A DNA stretch of 64,000 nt from Betaproteobacteria bacterium (lineage in GTDB: Bacteria > Pseudomonadota > Gammaproteobacteria > Burkholderiales > CAIKXV01). The notes below the pieces were generated by a model. It was not told where the DNA came from, did not search any database, and saw only the letters and a list, made by a program, of their open reading frames with translations. The stretch spans positions 1 through 64,000 of the forward strand of contig JAJTHE010000060.1 in NCBI GenBank assembly GCA_021298815.1. The letters run 5' to 3'. Made by a program: the position numbers and the translations under genes. Shown here in pieces: positions 1-8,746 of this stretch (its first letter is position 1; each line of letters starts with the position of its first letter).

Positions 1-1
1 G

Positions 2-334
2 CCGGCCAACTTCCTCGACGTCGGCGGCGGCGCGACCACCGAGAAGGTGACCGAAGCCTTCAAGATCATGCTTAAGAACCCGAACCTGCAGGCGATCCTG
101 GTCAACATCTTCGGCGGCATCATGCGCTGCGACACGATCGCCAACGGCGTGGTCAGCGCGGCACGCGAAGTGAAGCTTTCGGTGCCGCTGGTGGTGCGCA
201 TGAAGGGCACCAACGAGGACCTCGGCAAGAAGATCCTGGCCGAATCCGGCCTGCCGATCATCACCGCGAACAACATGGCCGAAGCCGCCGAGCGCGTCGT
301 CGCCGGTGCCAACGCCCACGCCGCCGCGAAATGA
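2..334 (+). CDS. sucC: Succinyl-CoA synthetase beta subunit, C-terminal part (cut by window edge)
   Basis: This is the last 110 residues of the ADP-forming succinate-CoA ligase beta subunit. The enzyme makes succinyl-CoA from succinate reversibly in the TCA cycle, coupled to ATP. The reading frame is open from base 2. It shows the family signatures [10 protein letters not shown], then [11 protein letters not shown] and [16 protein letters not shown], which belong to the C-terminal CoA-ligase fold that contacts the alpha subunit. The N-terminal ATP-grasp part lies outside the window. The stop codon is 10 bases before the sucD start, so the two genes form the usual sucCD operon. Confidence 0.97.
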   Translation, partial: PANFLDVGGGATTEKVTEAFKIMLKNPNLQAILVNIFGGIMRCDTIANGVVSAAREVKLSVPLVVRMKGTNEDLGKKILAESGLPIITANNMAEAAERVVAGANAHAAAK

Positions 335-344
335 GGGCCTTCCG

Positions 345-1226
345 ATGAGCATCCTGATCGACAAGAACACCCGCGTGATGACCCAGGGCATCACCGGAAA
401 GACCGGCCAGTTCCACACCAAGATGGGCAAGGAATACGCCAACGGCGCGAACTGCTATGTCGCCGGCGTGAACCCTAAGAAGCCTGGCGAGAAGTACGAA
501 GGCATCCCGATCTACGGCACGGTGAGGGAAGCCAGGGCGCAGACCGGTGCCAACGTCAGCGTGGTCTACGTGCCGCCGCCGTTCGCCGCCGAGGCGATCT
601 GGGAGGCCGTCGAGGCCGACCTCGACCTGGTGATCTGCATCACCGAGGGCATCCCGGTGCGCGACATGATCGTGGTGCGCGACCGCATGCGCAAGCAGGG
701 CAGGAAGACGCTGCTGGTCGGGCCCAACTGCCCTGGCGTGATCACGCCCGACGAGATCAAGATCGGCATCATGCCGGGCCATATCCACAAGAAGGGCCGC
801 GTCGGCGTCGTGTCGCGCTCCGGCACGCTGACCTACGAAGCAGTCGGCCAGCTCTCCGAACTCGGGATCGGCCAGTCGAGCTGCGTCGGCATCGGCGGCG
901 ATCCGGTCAACGGCATGAAGCACATCGACGTGATGCGCCTGTTCAACGACGACGCCGAGACCGATGCCGTGATCATGGTCGGCGAGATCGGCGGGTCCGA
1001 CGAAGAGGAATGCGCGCGCTGGATCAAGGCCAACATGAACAAGCCGGTGATCGGTTTCATCGCCGGGGTCACCGCACCGCCCGGCAAGCGCATGGGCCAT
1101 GCCGGGGCGATCATCTCCGGCGGCAAGGGCACGGCGCAGGAAAAGCTGTCGATCATGGAAGAGTGCGGCATCAAGGTGACGCGCAACCCGTCGGAGATGG
1201 GAAAGCTCCTGAAGTCGGTCATCTGA
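345..1226 (+). CDS. sucD: Succinyl-CoA synthetase alpha subunit
   Basis: This 293-residue protein is the CoA-binding, phosphohistidine-carrying subunit of succinate-CoA ligase. It starts [11 protein letters not shown], carries the CoA-site stretch [10 protein letters not shown] and ends with the phospho-His region [10 protein letters not shown]. The ATG at 345 is chosen because it matches the usual SucD N-terminus; upstream in-frame codons overlap sucC. I considered malate-CoA ligase (MtkB), but the [10 protein letters not shown] motif and the overall wording fit ordinary betaproteobacterial SucD. The formate dehydrogenase genes follow 39 bases later in the same direction. Confidence 0.97.
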   Translation: MSILIDKNTRVMTQGITGKTGQFHTKMGKEYANGANCYVAGVNPKKPGEKYEGIPIYGTVREARAQTGANVSVVYVPPPFAAEAIWEAVEADLDLVICITEGIPVRDMIVVRDRMRKQGRKTLLVGPNCPGVITPDEIKIGIMPGHIHKKGRVGVVSRSGTLTYEAVGQLSELGIGQSSCVGIGGDPVNGMKHIDVMRLFNDDAETDAVIMVGEIGGSDEEECARWIKANMNKPVIGFIAGVTAPPGKRMGHAGAIISGGKGTAQEKLSIMEECGIKVTRNPSEMGKLLKSVI

Positions 1227-1265
1227 CTTCACGTTTCGCCGCGGTTGGGACAGACAGGGGTTCAC

Positions 1266-3029
1266 ATGCAGGAGCAGGACGAAGGCGCAGCCGGCCGGAC
1301 GAAGGAGGGCGCCGCCGGTGCCTCCTCCACCGAGGCCGGCAAGGGTGATGGCCGCGAGGTGAAGCCGATCGCGTTGCGGGGCGGGCGCGGCCTGCGTCCG
1401 AAGGGGCGCGCGGTCGATTCGCAGGCACTCGAGCAGGTGCGCGCGCTGCTCGGCAGCGCGCCGCGCGACCGCGACCTGCTGATCGAGCACCTGCACCTGA
1501 TCCAGGACCGCTACGGCCACCTGTCCGCGCCGCACCTGGTGGCGCTGGCCGCCGAGATGCGGATGGCCACGGCCGAGGTGTACGAGGTCGCGACCTTCTA
1601 CCACCACTTCGACGTGGTGAAGGAAGGCGACGCCGTGCTGCCGCGGCTGACGGTCCGGGTCTGCGACTCGATCAGCTGCGAGCTGGCCGGGTCGAAGCGC
1701 CTGATCGAGAACCTGAAGAAGACGGTCGGGCGCGACGTGCGCGTGCTGCATGCGCCCTGTCTCGGCCGTTGCGAGGTCGCGCCTGCCGCCGTCGTGCACC
1801 AGAATCCGGTCGCGCATGCCACGGCCGAGTCGGTGCACAAGGCAATCCGCGCGAACGCGGTGCGTTGCCCGGCACCGCAGGTCGTCGACTACGACGCCTA
1901 CCGGGCCGCCGGCGGATACCGGCTGTTCACCGAATGCGTCAGCGGCAGCCGCGACATCGAGTCGGTGATCAAGGTGATGGAAGACTCCGGCCTGCGCGGC
2001 CTCGGCGGCGCGGGCTTCCCGACCGGGCGCAAGTGGCGCATCGTGCGCGCCGAGCCGGCGCCGCGGCTGATGGCGGTCAACATCGACGAGGGCGAGCCGG
2101 GCACCTTCAAGGACCGCTGGTACCTCGAGCGCGACCCGCACCGTTTCCTGGAAGGGATGCTGGTCGCGGCCACCGCCTGCGGCGCCGGCGGCATCTGGAT
2201 CTACCTGCGCGACGAATACCATGGCATCCGCGAGATGCTCGAGCGCGAACTCGCGAAGCTCAAGGCCGACCCGCCGTGGGGCCTGCCGCCGATCCACCTG
2301 CGCCGCGGCGCGGGCGCCTACATCTGCGGCGAGGAGTCGGCAATGATCGAGTCGATCGAAGGCAAGCGCGGCATGCCGCGGCTGCGTCCGCCCTACGTCG
2401 CCCAGGTCGGCCTGTTCGACCGGCCGACGCTCGTACACAACATGGAATCGCTGTACTGGGTGCGCGACATCGTCGAGAAGGGGGCCGACTGGTTCGCCGG
2501 CCAGGGCCGCCATCAACGCAAGGGCCTGCGCTCGTTCTCGGTGTCGGGCCGCGTGAAGAAGCCGGGTGTGCACCTGGCCCCCGCCGGCATCACCGTGCGC
2601 GAACTGATCGACGAGTACTGCGGCGGCATGCTGACCGGGCACGCGTTCTACGGTTACCTGCCCGGAGGTGCCTCGGGCGGCATCCTGCCTGCCTCGCTCG
2701 GCGACGTGCCGCTCGATTTCGACACGCTGCATGCCTACGGCTGCTTCATCGGCTCGGCGGCGGTGGTGGTGCTGTCCGACAAGGACAGCGCGGCGGACGC
2801 GGCGCGCAACCTGCTGGCATTCTTCAAAGATGAGTCCTGCGGCCAGTGCACGCCGTGCCGGGTCGGCACCGCGAAGGCGCTCGACCTGCTGCAGCAGCCG
2901 AAGTGGGATGCGCCGCTGCTCGAGGAACTGTCGCAGGTGATGGCCGATGCCTCGATCTGCGGCCTGGGGCAGGCGGCGCCCAACCCGATCCGTTGCGTGA
3001 TCAAGTACTTCCCGGAAGAACTTCGATGA
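1266..3029 (+). CDS. fdsB: NAD-dependent formate dehydrogenase, fused FdsG-FdsB (NuoE-NuoF) diaphorase subunit
   Basis: This 587-residue protein is the NAD+-reducing module of a soluble, molybdenum formate dehydrogenase. Residues 1-45 are a low-complexity, charged extension. About 55-205 is a NuoE/FdsG domain with a thioredoxin-like [2Fe-2S] site (VCDSISCE, then APCLGRCEVAPA). About 215-587 is a NuoF/FdsB domain with the FMN/NAD loop GLGGAGFPTGRKW near residue 245 and the [4Fe-4S] motif SCGQCTPCRVGT near residue 524. These domains are separate genes (fdsG, fdsB) in Cupriavidus and Rhodobacter; here they are one chain. The stop overlaps the next start (ATGA). The ATG at 1266 is preferred over a TTG seven codons upstream. 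Confidence 0.93.
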   Translation: MQEQDEGAAGRTKEGAAGASSTEAGKGDGREVKPIALRGGRGLRPKGRAVDSQALEQVRALLGSAPRDRDLLIEHLHLIQDRYGHLSAPHLVALAAEMRMATAEVYEVATFYHHFDVVKEGDAVLPRLTVRVCDSISCELAGSKRLIENLKKTVGRDVRVLHAPCLGRCEVAPAAVVHQNPVAHATAESVHKAIRANAVRCPAPQVVDYDAYRAAGGYRLFTECVSGSRDIESVIKVMEDSGLRGLGGAGFPTGRKWRIVRAEPAPRLMAVNIDEGEPGTFKDRWYLERDPHRFLEGMLVAATACGAGGIWIYLRDEYHGIREMLERELAKLKADPPWGLPPIHLRRGAGAYICGEESAMIESIEGKRGMPRLRPPYVAQVGLFDRPTLVHNMESLYWVRDIVEKGADWFAGQGRHQRKGLRSFSVSGRVKKPGVHLAPAGITVRELIDEYCGGMLTGHAFYGYLPGGASGGILPASLGDVPLDFDTLHAYGCFIGSAAVVVLSDKDSAADAARNLLAFFKDESCGQCTPCRVGTAKALDLLQQPKWDAPLLEELSQVMADASICGLGQAAPNPIRCVIKYFPEELR

Positions 3030-5839
3030 ACATGATGTCAGAGCCGGTCGCCGCGCGCGACGAAGTCGAGTTCAAGCTGAACGGCCGGACGGTCACCGCG
3101 TTCGCCGACGAATCGCTGATCGAGGCCGCCGGCCGCCATGGCGTCGAGATCCCGCGCCTTTGCTACAAGCCGGGCCTGCGTCCGGACGGCAACTGCCGCG
3201 CCTGCGTGGTCGAGATCAAGGGCGAACGGGTGCTGGCGCCGTCGTGCTGCCGCGCGCCGAAGGCCGGCATGGAAGTGCAGACCGACAGCCCGCGCGCGGT
3301 GCAGTCGCAGAAGATGGTGCTCGAGCTGCTGCTGTCGGACATGCCGGCGAAGTCGCATACGCTCGACTCGGAGCTCGACCAGTGGGCGCGCAAGCTCGAC
3401 ATGGGGCTGCCGCGGTTCGCCGCGCGGCCGAAGGTCGCGGCCGACCTGTCGCATCCGGGCATTGCGGTCAACCTCGACGCCTGCATCCAGTGCACCCGCT
3501 GCGTACGCGCCTGCCGCGAAGAGCAGGTGAACGACGTGATCGGCTATGCGTTCCGGGGCGACCACTCGAAGATCGTGTTCGACTTCGACGACCCGATGGG
3601 CAACAGCAGCTGCGTGGCCTGCGGCGAGTGCGTGCAGGCCTGCCCGACCGGCGCGCTGATGCCGGCGCGCGAGGTCGGCCTGCAGGTGCCGGACAGGCAG
3701 GTGGATTCGGTCTGCCCGTTCTGCGGCGTCGGCTGCCAGCTCACCTACAACGTGAAGGACAACCGCATCCTGTCGGTGGACGGGCGCGACGGCCCCGCGA
3801 ACCACGAGCGGCTGTGCGTGAAGGGCCGCTATGGCTTCGACTACGTGCACCACAAGCAGCGCCTGACGAAGCCGCTGATCCGCCGTGAAGGCATCGGCAA
3901 GCATGCCGACTTCACGATGGACCCGGGCAACCCGCTGTCGGTGTTCCGCGAGGCCACTTGGGAAGAGGCGCTGGACCTCGCGGCCGCGAAGCTGAAGTCG
4001 ATCCGCGACACCTTCGGCCGAAAGTCGCTCGCCGGCTTCGGCTCGGCCAAGGGCACCAACGAAGAGGCCTACCTGTTCCAGAAGCTGGTGCGCACCGGCT
4101 TCGGCAGCAACAACGTCGACCATTGCACCCGGCTGTGCCATGCGTCGTCGGTCGCGGCGCTGCTCGAGGGCCTCGGTTCGGCGGCGGTGTCCAACCAGGT
4201 CAACGACGTGATCAACGCCGACGTGGTGATGGTGATCGGCGCGAATCCCACCGTGAACCACCCGGTGGCCGCGACCTGGATCAAGAACGCGGTGAAGAAC
4301 GGCACCCGGCTGATCGTCGCCGACCCGCGCCGCGGCGAGCTCGCCCGGCATGCCACCTGGAACCTCCAGTTCAAGGCCGACACCGACGTCGCGCTGCTCA
4401 ACGCGATGATGCACGTGATCGTGCACGAAGGGCTGGTCGACGAGGCCTTCATCGCCTCGCGCACCCTCGGCTACGACGAACTGAAGAAGAACGTCGAGGG
4501 CTACAGCCCCGAGGCGATGGCCCCGGTCTGCGGCATCGAAGCGCAGACCATCCGCGAGGTCGCGCGGGCATTCGCCACCTCGAAGGGCTCGATGATCCTC
4601 TGGGGCATGGGCATCTCGCAGCACGTGCATGGCACCGACAACGCGCGCTGCCTGATCGCGCTGTGCCTGATGACCGGGCAGGTCGGCAAGCCGGGCAGCG
4701 GGCTGCATCCGCTGCGCGGGCAGAACAACGTGCAGGGGGCGTCCGATTCCGGGCTGATCCCGATGGTGTACCCGGACTACCAGTTCGTGGACGACCCGAA
4801 GGCGCAGGCCAAGTTCGAGAAGCTGTGGGGCGTGCCGCTCGACCCGAAACGCGGCCTGACCGTGGTCGAGATCATGCATGCGGCGCTGCGCAAGGAAATC
4901 CGCGGCATGTACGTGATGGGCGAGAACCCGGCGATGTCCGATCCCGACCTGAACCATGCGCGCGAGGCGCTCGCCGGGCTCGATTTCCTGCTGGTGCAGG
5001 AGATCTTCCTGACCGAGACGGCCTACCTGGCAGACATCGTGCTGCCCGCCTCGGCCTGGCCGGAGAAGGACGGCACGGTGATCAACACCGACCGCATGGT
5101 CCAGCTCGGGCGCAAGGCGCTCGAGCTGCCGGGCGACGCGAAGGAAGACCTCTGGATCATCCGGCAGCTCGCGCAGCGGCTGGGCCTGGGCTGGAACTAC
5201 GGGCATGTCTCGGACGTGTTCAACGAGATGCGCCAGGCGATGCCGAGCATCGCCGGCATCACCTGGGAGCGCCTCGAGGCCGAGAGCTCGGTCACCTATC
5301 CGTGCGAGCAGGTCGGGGACCCCGGCCAGCCGACGGTGTTCATCGAACGGTTCCCGACCCCGACCGGCAAGGCGAAGTTCGTGCCGGCCGACGTGATCCC
5401 GGCCGACGAGCGCCCGGACGCGGAGTTCCCGATGGTCCTGATCACCGGCCGCCAGCTGGAACACTGGCATACCGGTGCGATGACCCGGCGCGCGTCGGTG
5501 CTGGATGCGATCGAGCCCGATCCCGTGGCCCTGATGCACCCGCTCGACATCGATGCCTTCGGTGCGAAGCCGGGCGACGTGGTCACCGTCGAGTCGCGGC
5601 GCGGGAAGATCGCGCTCTACGCCCGCGCCGACGACGGGACGCCGCGCGGCGCGGTGTTCATCCCGTTCTGCTACCACGAGGCGGCGGCCAACCTGCTGAC
5701 CAACGCCGCGCTCGATCCGTTCGGAAAGATCCCGGAATTCAAGTACTGCGCGGTGCGCGTCAGCGCGGGCGGCACGCCCGGGCCCGCGTCCACGTTCGGC
5801 GCGGGGCAGGTGATGGCCGGCCAGGCGGAACCCGCCTGA
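3026..5839 (+). CDS. fdsA: NAD-dependent formate dehydrogenase, molybdenum catalytic subunit
   Basis: This 937-residue cytoplasmic catalytic subunit oxidises formate to CO2 and passes electrons to the fused diaphorase encoded upstream. Its N-terminus (about 10-90) is a NuoG-like [2Fe-2S] ferredoxin domain. A two-[4Fe-4S] segment follows (CIQCTRCVRAC near 152, CVACGECVQACP near 197). A further [4Fe-4S] motif, CPFCGVGC (near 230), opens the bis-MGD oxidoreductase domain. The likely molybdenum ligand is Cys371 in CTRLCHASSV, so this is a Cys and not a selenocysteine enzyme. The C-terminal molydopterin dinucleotide-binding domain includes TGRQLEHWHTGAMT. The start overlaps the stop of fdsB by four bases. 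No fdsD or fdsC/fdhD chaperone gene is adjacent. Confidence 0.95.
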   Translation: MNMMSEPVAARDEVEFKLNGRTVTAFADESLIEAAGRHGVEIPRLCYKPGLRPDGNCRACVVEIKGERVLAPSCCRAPKAGMEVQTDSPRAVQSQKMVLELLLSDMPAKSHTLDSELDQWARKLDMGLPRFAARPKVAADLSHPGIAVNLDACIQCTRCVRACREEQVNDVIGYAFRGDHSKIVFDFDDPMGNSSCVACGECVQACPTGALMPAREVGLQVPDRQVDSVCPFCGVGCQLTYNVKDNRILSVDGRDGPANHERLCVKGRYGFDYVHHKQRLTKPLIRREGIGKHADFTMDPGNPLSVFREATWEEALDLAAAKLKSIRDTFGRKSLAGFGSAKGTNEEAYLFQKLVRTGFGSNNVDHCTRLCHASSVAALLEGLGSAAVSNQVNDVINADVVMVIGANPTVNHPVAATWIKNAVKNGTRLIVADPRRGELARHATWNLQFKADTDVALLNAMMHVIVHEGLVDEAFIASRTLGYDELKKNVEGYSPEAMAPVCGIEAQTIREVARAFATSKGSMILWGMGISQHVHGTDNARCLIALCLMTGQVGKPGSGLHPLRGQNNVQGASDSGLIPMVYPDYQFVDDPKAQAKFEKLWGVPLDPKRGLTVVEIMHAALRKEIRGMYVMGENPAMSDPDLNHAREALAGLDFLLVQEIFLTETAYLADIVLPASAWPEKDGTVINTDRMVQLGRKALELPGDAKEDLWIIRQLAQRLGLGWNYGHVSDVFNEMRQAMPSIAGITWERLEAESSVTYPCEQVGDPGQPTVFIERFPTPTGKAKFVPADVIPADERPDAEFPMVLITGRQLEHWHTGAMTRRASVLDAIEPDPVALMHPLDIDAFGAKPGDVVTVESRRGKIALYARADDGTPRGAVFIPFCYHEAAANLLTNAALDPFGKIPEFKYCAVRVSAGGTPGPASTFGAGQVMAGQAEPA

Positions 5840-5894
5840 CGCGCCGTTGCCCGGGGTCGTTCCCGCGCCCGCTGCCCGGGCGCATCCGGGCGAA

Positions 5895-5908
5895 TTGACC
5901 ATGGTCAA
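5895..5908. promoter_or_regulatory. Palindromic operator upstream of fhs (Crp/Fnr-family type)
   Basis: TTGACCATGGTCAA is a perfect inverted repeat, TTGAC-N4-GTCAA, with FNR-like half-sites. A -10-like TATAGT lies at 5932-5937, starting exactly 37 bases after the operator start, with no good -35 between. With a start near 5944 the operator centre falls near -42, the class II activator position. The same palindrome, spacing and -10 context (CCTAYAGTCCG) occur upstream of oxc at 12613. The cognate factor is probably the Crp/Fnr protein at 11923-12537 (inference). Confidence 0.75.
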
Positions 5909-5931
5909 GGTTCCAAGCCTCGGCCACGGCC

Positions 5932-5937
5932 TATAGT
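5932..5937 (+). promoter_or_regulatory. -10 element of the predicted fhs promoter
   Basis: TATAGT sits inside CCTATAGTCCG. Its position relative to the palindrome at 5895-5908 is identical to that of TACAGT (12650-12655) relative to the oxc palindrome. The predicted 5' UTR is about 57 bases. Confidence 0.6.
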
Positions 5938-6000
5938 CCGCTCGCACCGCGCGCCGATCAGGCAACCAGCGCGCGCCACCGTATCGGGGGAGGAACAAGC

Positions 6001-7671
6001 ATGTCATCGGATATCGAAATCGCCCAGAAGGCGACCATGCAGCGCATCACGCAGGTGGCCGCGAAGCTCGGCATCGCCGAGGAACACCTCGAGCCCTATG
6101 GCCACTACAAGTCCAAGCTGTCGATGGCCTTCGTGGACAGCCTGAAGGACCGGCCCAACGGCAAGCTGATCCTGGTCACGGCGATGAGCCCGACCCCCGC
6201 CGGCGAGGGCAAGACCACCACCACCGTGGGGCTCGGCGACGCGCTGAACCACATCGGCAAGAAGGCGATGATCTGCCTGCGCGAGCCCTCCCTCGGGCCG
6301 GTGTTCGGCGTCAAGGGCGGCGCGGCCGGCGGCGGCTATGCGCAGGTGGTGCCGATGGAGGACATCAACCTCCACTTCACCGGCGACTTCAACGCGATCG
6401 CGCTCGCGAACAACCTGCTGTCCGCGCTGATCGACAACCACATCTCGCATGGCAACGAGCTGGGCATCGACATCCGCCGCATCACCTGGAAGCGGGTGAT
6501 GGACATGAACGACCGCGCGCTGCGCGACATCACCGTGGCCCTGGGCGGCACCGCCAACGGCTATCCGCGCGAGGACGGCTTCGACATCGTCGTGGCCTCG
6601 GAAGTGATGGCGATCTTCTGCCTGTCCAATTCGGTGAAGGAACTGAAGGAACGGCTGGGCAACATCGTGTTCGGCTACACCCGCGACGGCAAGCCGCTGC
6701 GCGCGCGCGACCTGAAGGCGCATGGCGCGATGACCGTGCTGCTGAAGGATCAGCTGGCGCCGAACCTGGTGCAGACGCTCGAGAACAACCCGGCCTTCAT
6801 CCACGGCGGCCCGTTCGCGAACATCGCCCACGGCTGCAACACGGTGATCGCCACCAAGACCGCGCTCAAGCTGGTCGACTACGTGGTCACCGAGGCCGGG
6901 TTCGGGGCCGACCTGGGCGCCGAGAAGTTCCTCGACATCAAGTGCCGTAAGGCCGGGATCATGCCCGATGCCGCGGTGATCGTCGCCACCGTGCGCGCCC
7001 TTAAGCACCACGGCGGCGTGGGCAAGGACGACCTCAACAAGGAAAACCTGCCTGCACTCGAGAAGGGCCTGGCCAACCTCGAGCGCCATGTGAAGAACGT
7101 GAAGGATGTCTACGGCATCCCGTGCGTGGTGTCGATCAACCGGTTCACCGCCGACACCGATGCCGAGATGGCGCTGCTGTCCGACCGCATCGGCAAGCTG
7201 GGCGCGAAGGTGGTGGTGGCGACGCACTGGGCCGATGGCGGCAAGGGCGCGGCGGAAGTGGCGCGCATCGTGGTCGACCTGTGCGACCAGCCGTCGAAGC
7301 CCACCTTCGTGTACGACGACGCCGACACGCTCTGGGACAAGATGAAGAAGATCGCCACGAAGGTGTACGGTGCCGCCGACGTCACGGCCGACACCAAGGT
7401 GCGCAACCGCATCAAGGAACTGCAGGAAGCCGGCTACGGCCACTATCCGGTGTGCGTGGCCAAGACCCAGTCGTCGTTCTCGACCGATGCCAGCCTGCGC
7501 GGCGCGCCCAGCGGCCACGTGGTCAACGTGCGCGAGGTACGGCTGGCCGCGGGCGCCGAGTTCGTGGTGATGGTCTGTGGCGACATCATGACGATGCCCG
7601 GGCTGCCCAAGGTGCCGTCGGCGGAGAAGATCGACATCACCGATGACGGCAAGGTCATCGGCTTGTTCTAG
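6001..7671 (+). CDS. fhs: Formate-tetrahydrofolate ligase
   Basis: This 556-residue enzyme makes 10-formyl-THF from formate, THF and ATP, the entry of formate into the folate one-carbon pool. The P-loop-like nucleotide site [15 protein letters not shown] is near residues 64-78. Family signatures include [21 protein letters not shown] (split over 99-120) and the acidic/EAGFGADLG stretch near 298-305. Length matches the family (about 555-560). A strong ribosome site, GGGGGAGG, precedes the ATG by eight bases. It has its own promoter (see operator at 5895) rather than depending only on the fds genes upstream. Its context with formate dehydrogenase, oxc and frc suggests it captures oxalate-derived formate. 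Confidence 0.98.
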   Translation: MSSDIEIAQKATMQRITQVAAKLGIAEEHLEPYGHYKSKLSMAFVDSLKDRPNGKLILVTAMSPTPAGEGKTTTTVGLGDALNHIGKKAMICLREPSLGPVFGVKGGAAGGGYAQVVPMEDINLHFTGDFNAIALANNLLSALIDNHISHGNELGIDIRRITWKRVMDMNDRALRDITVALGGTANGYPREDGFDIVVASEVMAIFCLSNSVKELKERLGNIVFGYTRDGKPLRARDLKAHGAMTVLLKDQLAPNLVQTLENNPAFIHGGPFANIAHGCNTVIATKTALKLVDYVVTEAGFGADLGAEKFLDIKCRKAGIMPDAAVIVATVRALKHHGGVGKDDLNKENLPALEKGLANLERHVKNVKDVYGIPCVVSINRFTADTDAEMALLSDRIGKLGAKVVVATHWADGGKGAAEVARIVVDLCDQPSKPTFVYDDADTLWDKMKKIATKVYGAADVTADTKVRNRIKELQEAGYGHYPVCVAKTQSSFSTDASLRGAPSGHVVNVREVRLAAGAEFVVMVCGDIMTMPGLPKVPSAEKIDITDDGKVIGLF

Positions 7672-7693
7672 CCGGACGCCGGGGTGCGTCCGG
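7672..7693 (+). terminator. Hairpin after fhs, no U-tract
   Basis: CCGGACGC (7672-7679) pairs perfectly with GCGTCCGG (7686-7693) across a six-base loop directly after the fhs stop codon. There is no T run, so it may stabilise the 3' end or work with Rho rather than act as an intrinsic terminator. Confidence 0.35.
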
Positions 7694-7817
7694 GTGGCCG
7701 GGCGTTCCCGTGTTAGGTATCATCCGTCTGACAATCTGGACGAGGTCGCTGCGGCGGCCTTCGCCCCGCCGGCATGTCCGGCGGCAATGGACAACGGTGC
7801 CTTGAGGGAGGTGTTCG

Positions 7818-8543
7818 GTGGAGTTTGGAAGTCCTGAGTTCTGGATCGCGGTACTGCAGATCATCGCGATCGACATCCTGCTGGGCGGCGACAACGCCGT
7901 GGTGATCGCGCTGGCCTGCCGCAACCTGCCCGAGAGGCAGCGCAAGCTGGGCATCATGTGGGGCGTGGCAGGGGCGATCACGCTGCGGGTCATCCTCACC
8001 ATCTTCGCAGTGACGCTGTTGTCGATCCCGTACCTTAAGATCGTCGGCGCAGTGCTGCTCGCCTGGATCGCGATCAAGCTGGTGCTGCCACAGGAGGGGG
8101 ACGGTGGCCACGAGATCGATGCCAGCGATTCCCTGGTCGGGGCGATCAAGACCATCATCATCGCCGACCTGGTGATGAGCCTGGACAACGTGCTGGCGGT
8201 GGCCGGAGCCGCGAAGGACAGCTGGGCGCTGATCGTGTTCGGCCTGCTGGTCAGCATCCCGATCATCGTCTACTGCAGCACGCTGGTCCTCAAGCTGATG
8301 GACCGCTTCCCCTGGATCATCATCCTGGGCGGCGGCCTGCTCGGCTGGATCGCCGCCGGCATGGCCATCCACGACGTCGCGGTACGCGACTGGGTTTCCG
8401 CGAACTGGCCGTGGGCGGAGTACGCGCTGCCGGCGCTGGGTGCCTCGATCGTGATGGCCATCGGCTGGTACCTGGCGCGGTCTGCGGCCGCGGCGAAGTC
8501 CGAACGGGTCGCCGAACTGGCACCGGGCGAATCGAAGCACTGA
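7818..8543 (+). CDS. TerC-family integral membrane protein
   Basis: This 241-residue polytopic inner-membrane protein belongs to the TerC/YjbE family, members of which have been linked to tellurite resistance and to Mn2+ export or metal loading of exported proteins. It has about seven hydrophobic segments. It shows the paired acidic membrane motifs typical of the family: DILLGGDNAVVIALA near residue 20 and ADLVMSLDNVLAVAGAA near residue 120. The GTG start at 7818 follows a GAGGGAGG ribosome site. In Burkholderiales I recall a terC gene directly after sucCD, so the fds-fhs genes look inserted between them (inference). The substrate is not deducible here. Confidence 0.9.
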   Translation: MEFGSPEFWIAVLQIIAIDILLGGDNAVVIALACRNLPERQRKLGIMWGVAGAITLRVILTIFAVTLLSIPYLKIVGAVLLAWIAIKLVLPQEGDGGHEIDASDSLVGAIKTIIIADLVMSLDNVLAVAGAAKDSWALIVFGLLVSIPIIVYCSTLVLKLMDRFPWIIILGGGLLGWIAAGMAIHDVAVRDWVSANWPWAEYALPALGASIVMAIGWYLARSAAAAKSERVAELAPGESKH

Positions 8544-8553
8544 TCGGCGGATC

Positions 8554-8571
8554 GGCCGGCAATCGCCGGCC
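8554..8571 (+). terminator. Hairpin downstream of the terC-family gene
   Basis: GGCCGGC (8554-8560) pairs perfectly with GCCGGCC (8565-8571) over an AATC loop. A second imperfect stem with a TTTTT loop lies at about 8594-8611. The lack of a T run after the stem makes intrinsic termination uncertain. Confidence 0.35.
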
Positions 8572-8613
8572 GGTCCGGCAGTGGACGGTTGGCGGGCGTT
8601 TTTGCCCCGCGAT

Positions 8614-8630
8614 CGTGACAGTCGTGACAG
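8614..8630 (+). repeat. Direct repeat CGTGACAG upstream of the tct operon
   Basis: CGTGACAG occurs at 8614-8621 and 8623-8630, about one helical turn apart. A GTATAAG sequence, possibly a -10 element, starts at 8648. It could be a regulator site for the transporter genes. It does not match the oxc/fhs palindrome. Confidence 0.3.
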
Positions 8631-8746
8631 CAGTGGCGGTTTACGCGGTATAAGGCAGGACGGGTCCGTCGGGACCCGCATCCCGAAGAGACATCGGCGC
8701 ATTGCGACCGGTGCACCGGGGAGATTCCCACCCAAGGAGGAGTGCC

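Noticed and set aside
345-1226. Malate-CoA ligase (mtkB) of a serine cycle instead of sucD
   Set aside because: The CoA-site motif [10 protein letters not shown] and the rest of the sequence fit betaproteobacterial SucD; no other serine-cycle genes are present.
261-2732. Very long open frame on the minus strand opposite sucD and fdsB (over 800 codons)
   Set aside because: It is an Arg/His/Asp-rich shadow of the real genes on the other strand, with no family motifs. Such long antisense frames are common in GC-rich DNA.
3038-6007. Minus-strand open frame of nearly 1,000 codons opposite fdsA
   Set aside because: Composition is typical of an antisense shadow; the plus strand encodes a complete, motif-rich formate dehydrogenase subunit.
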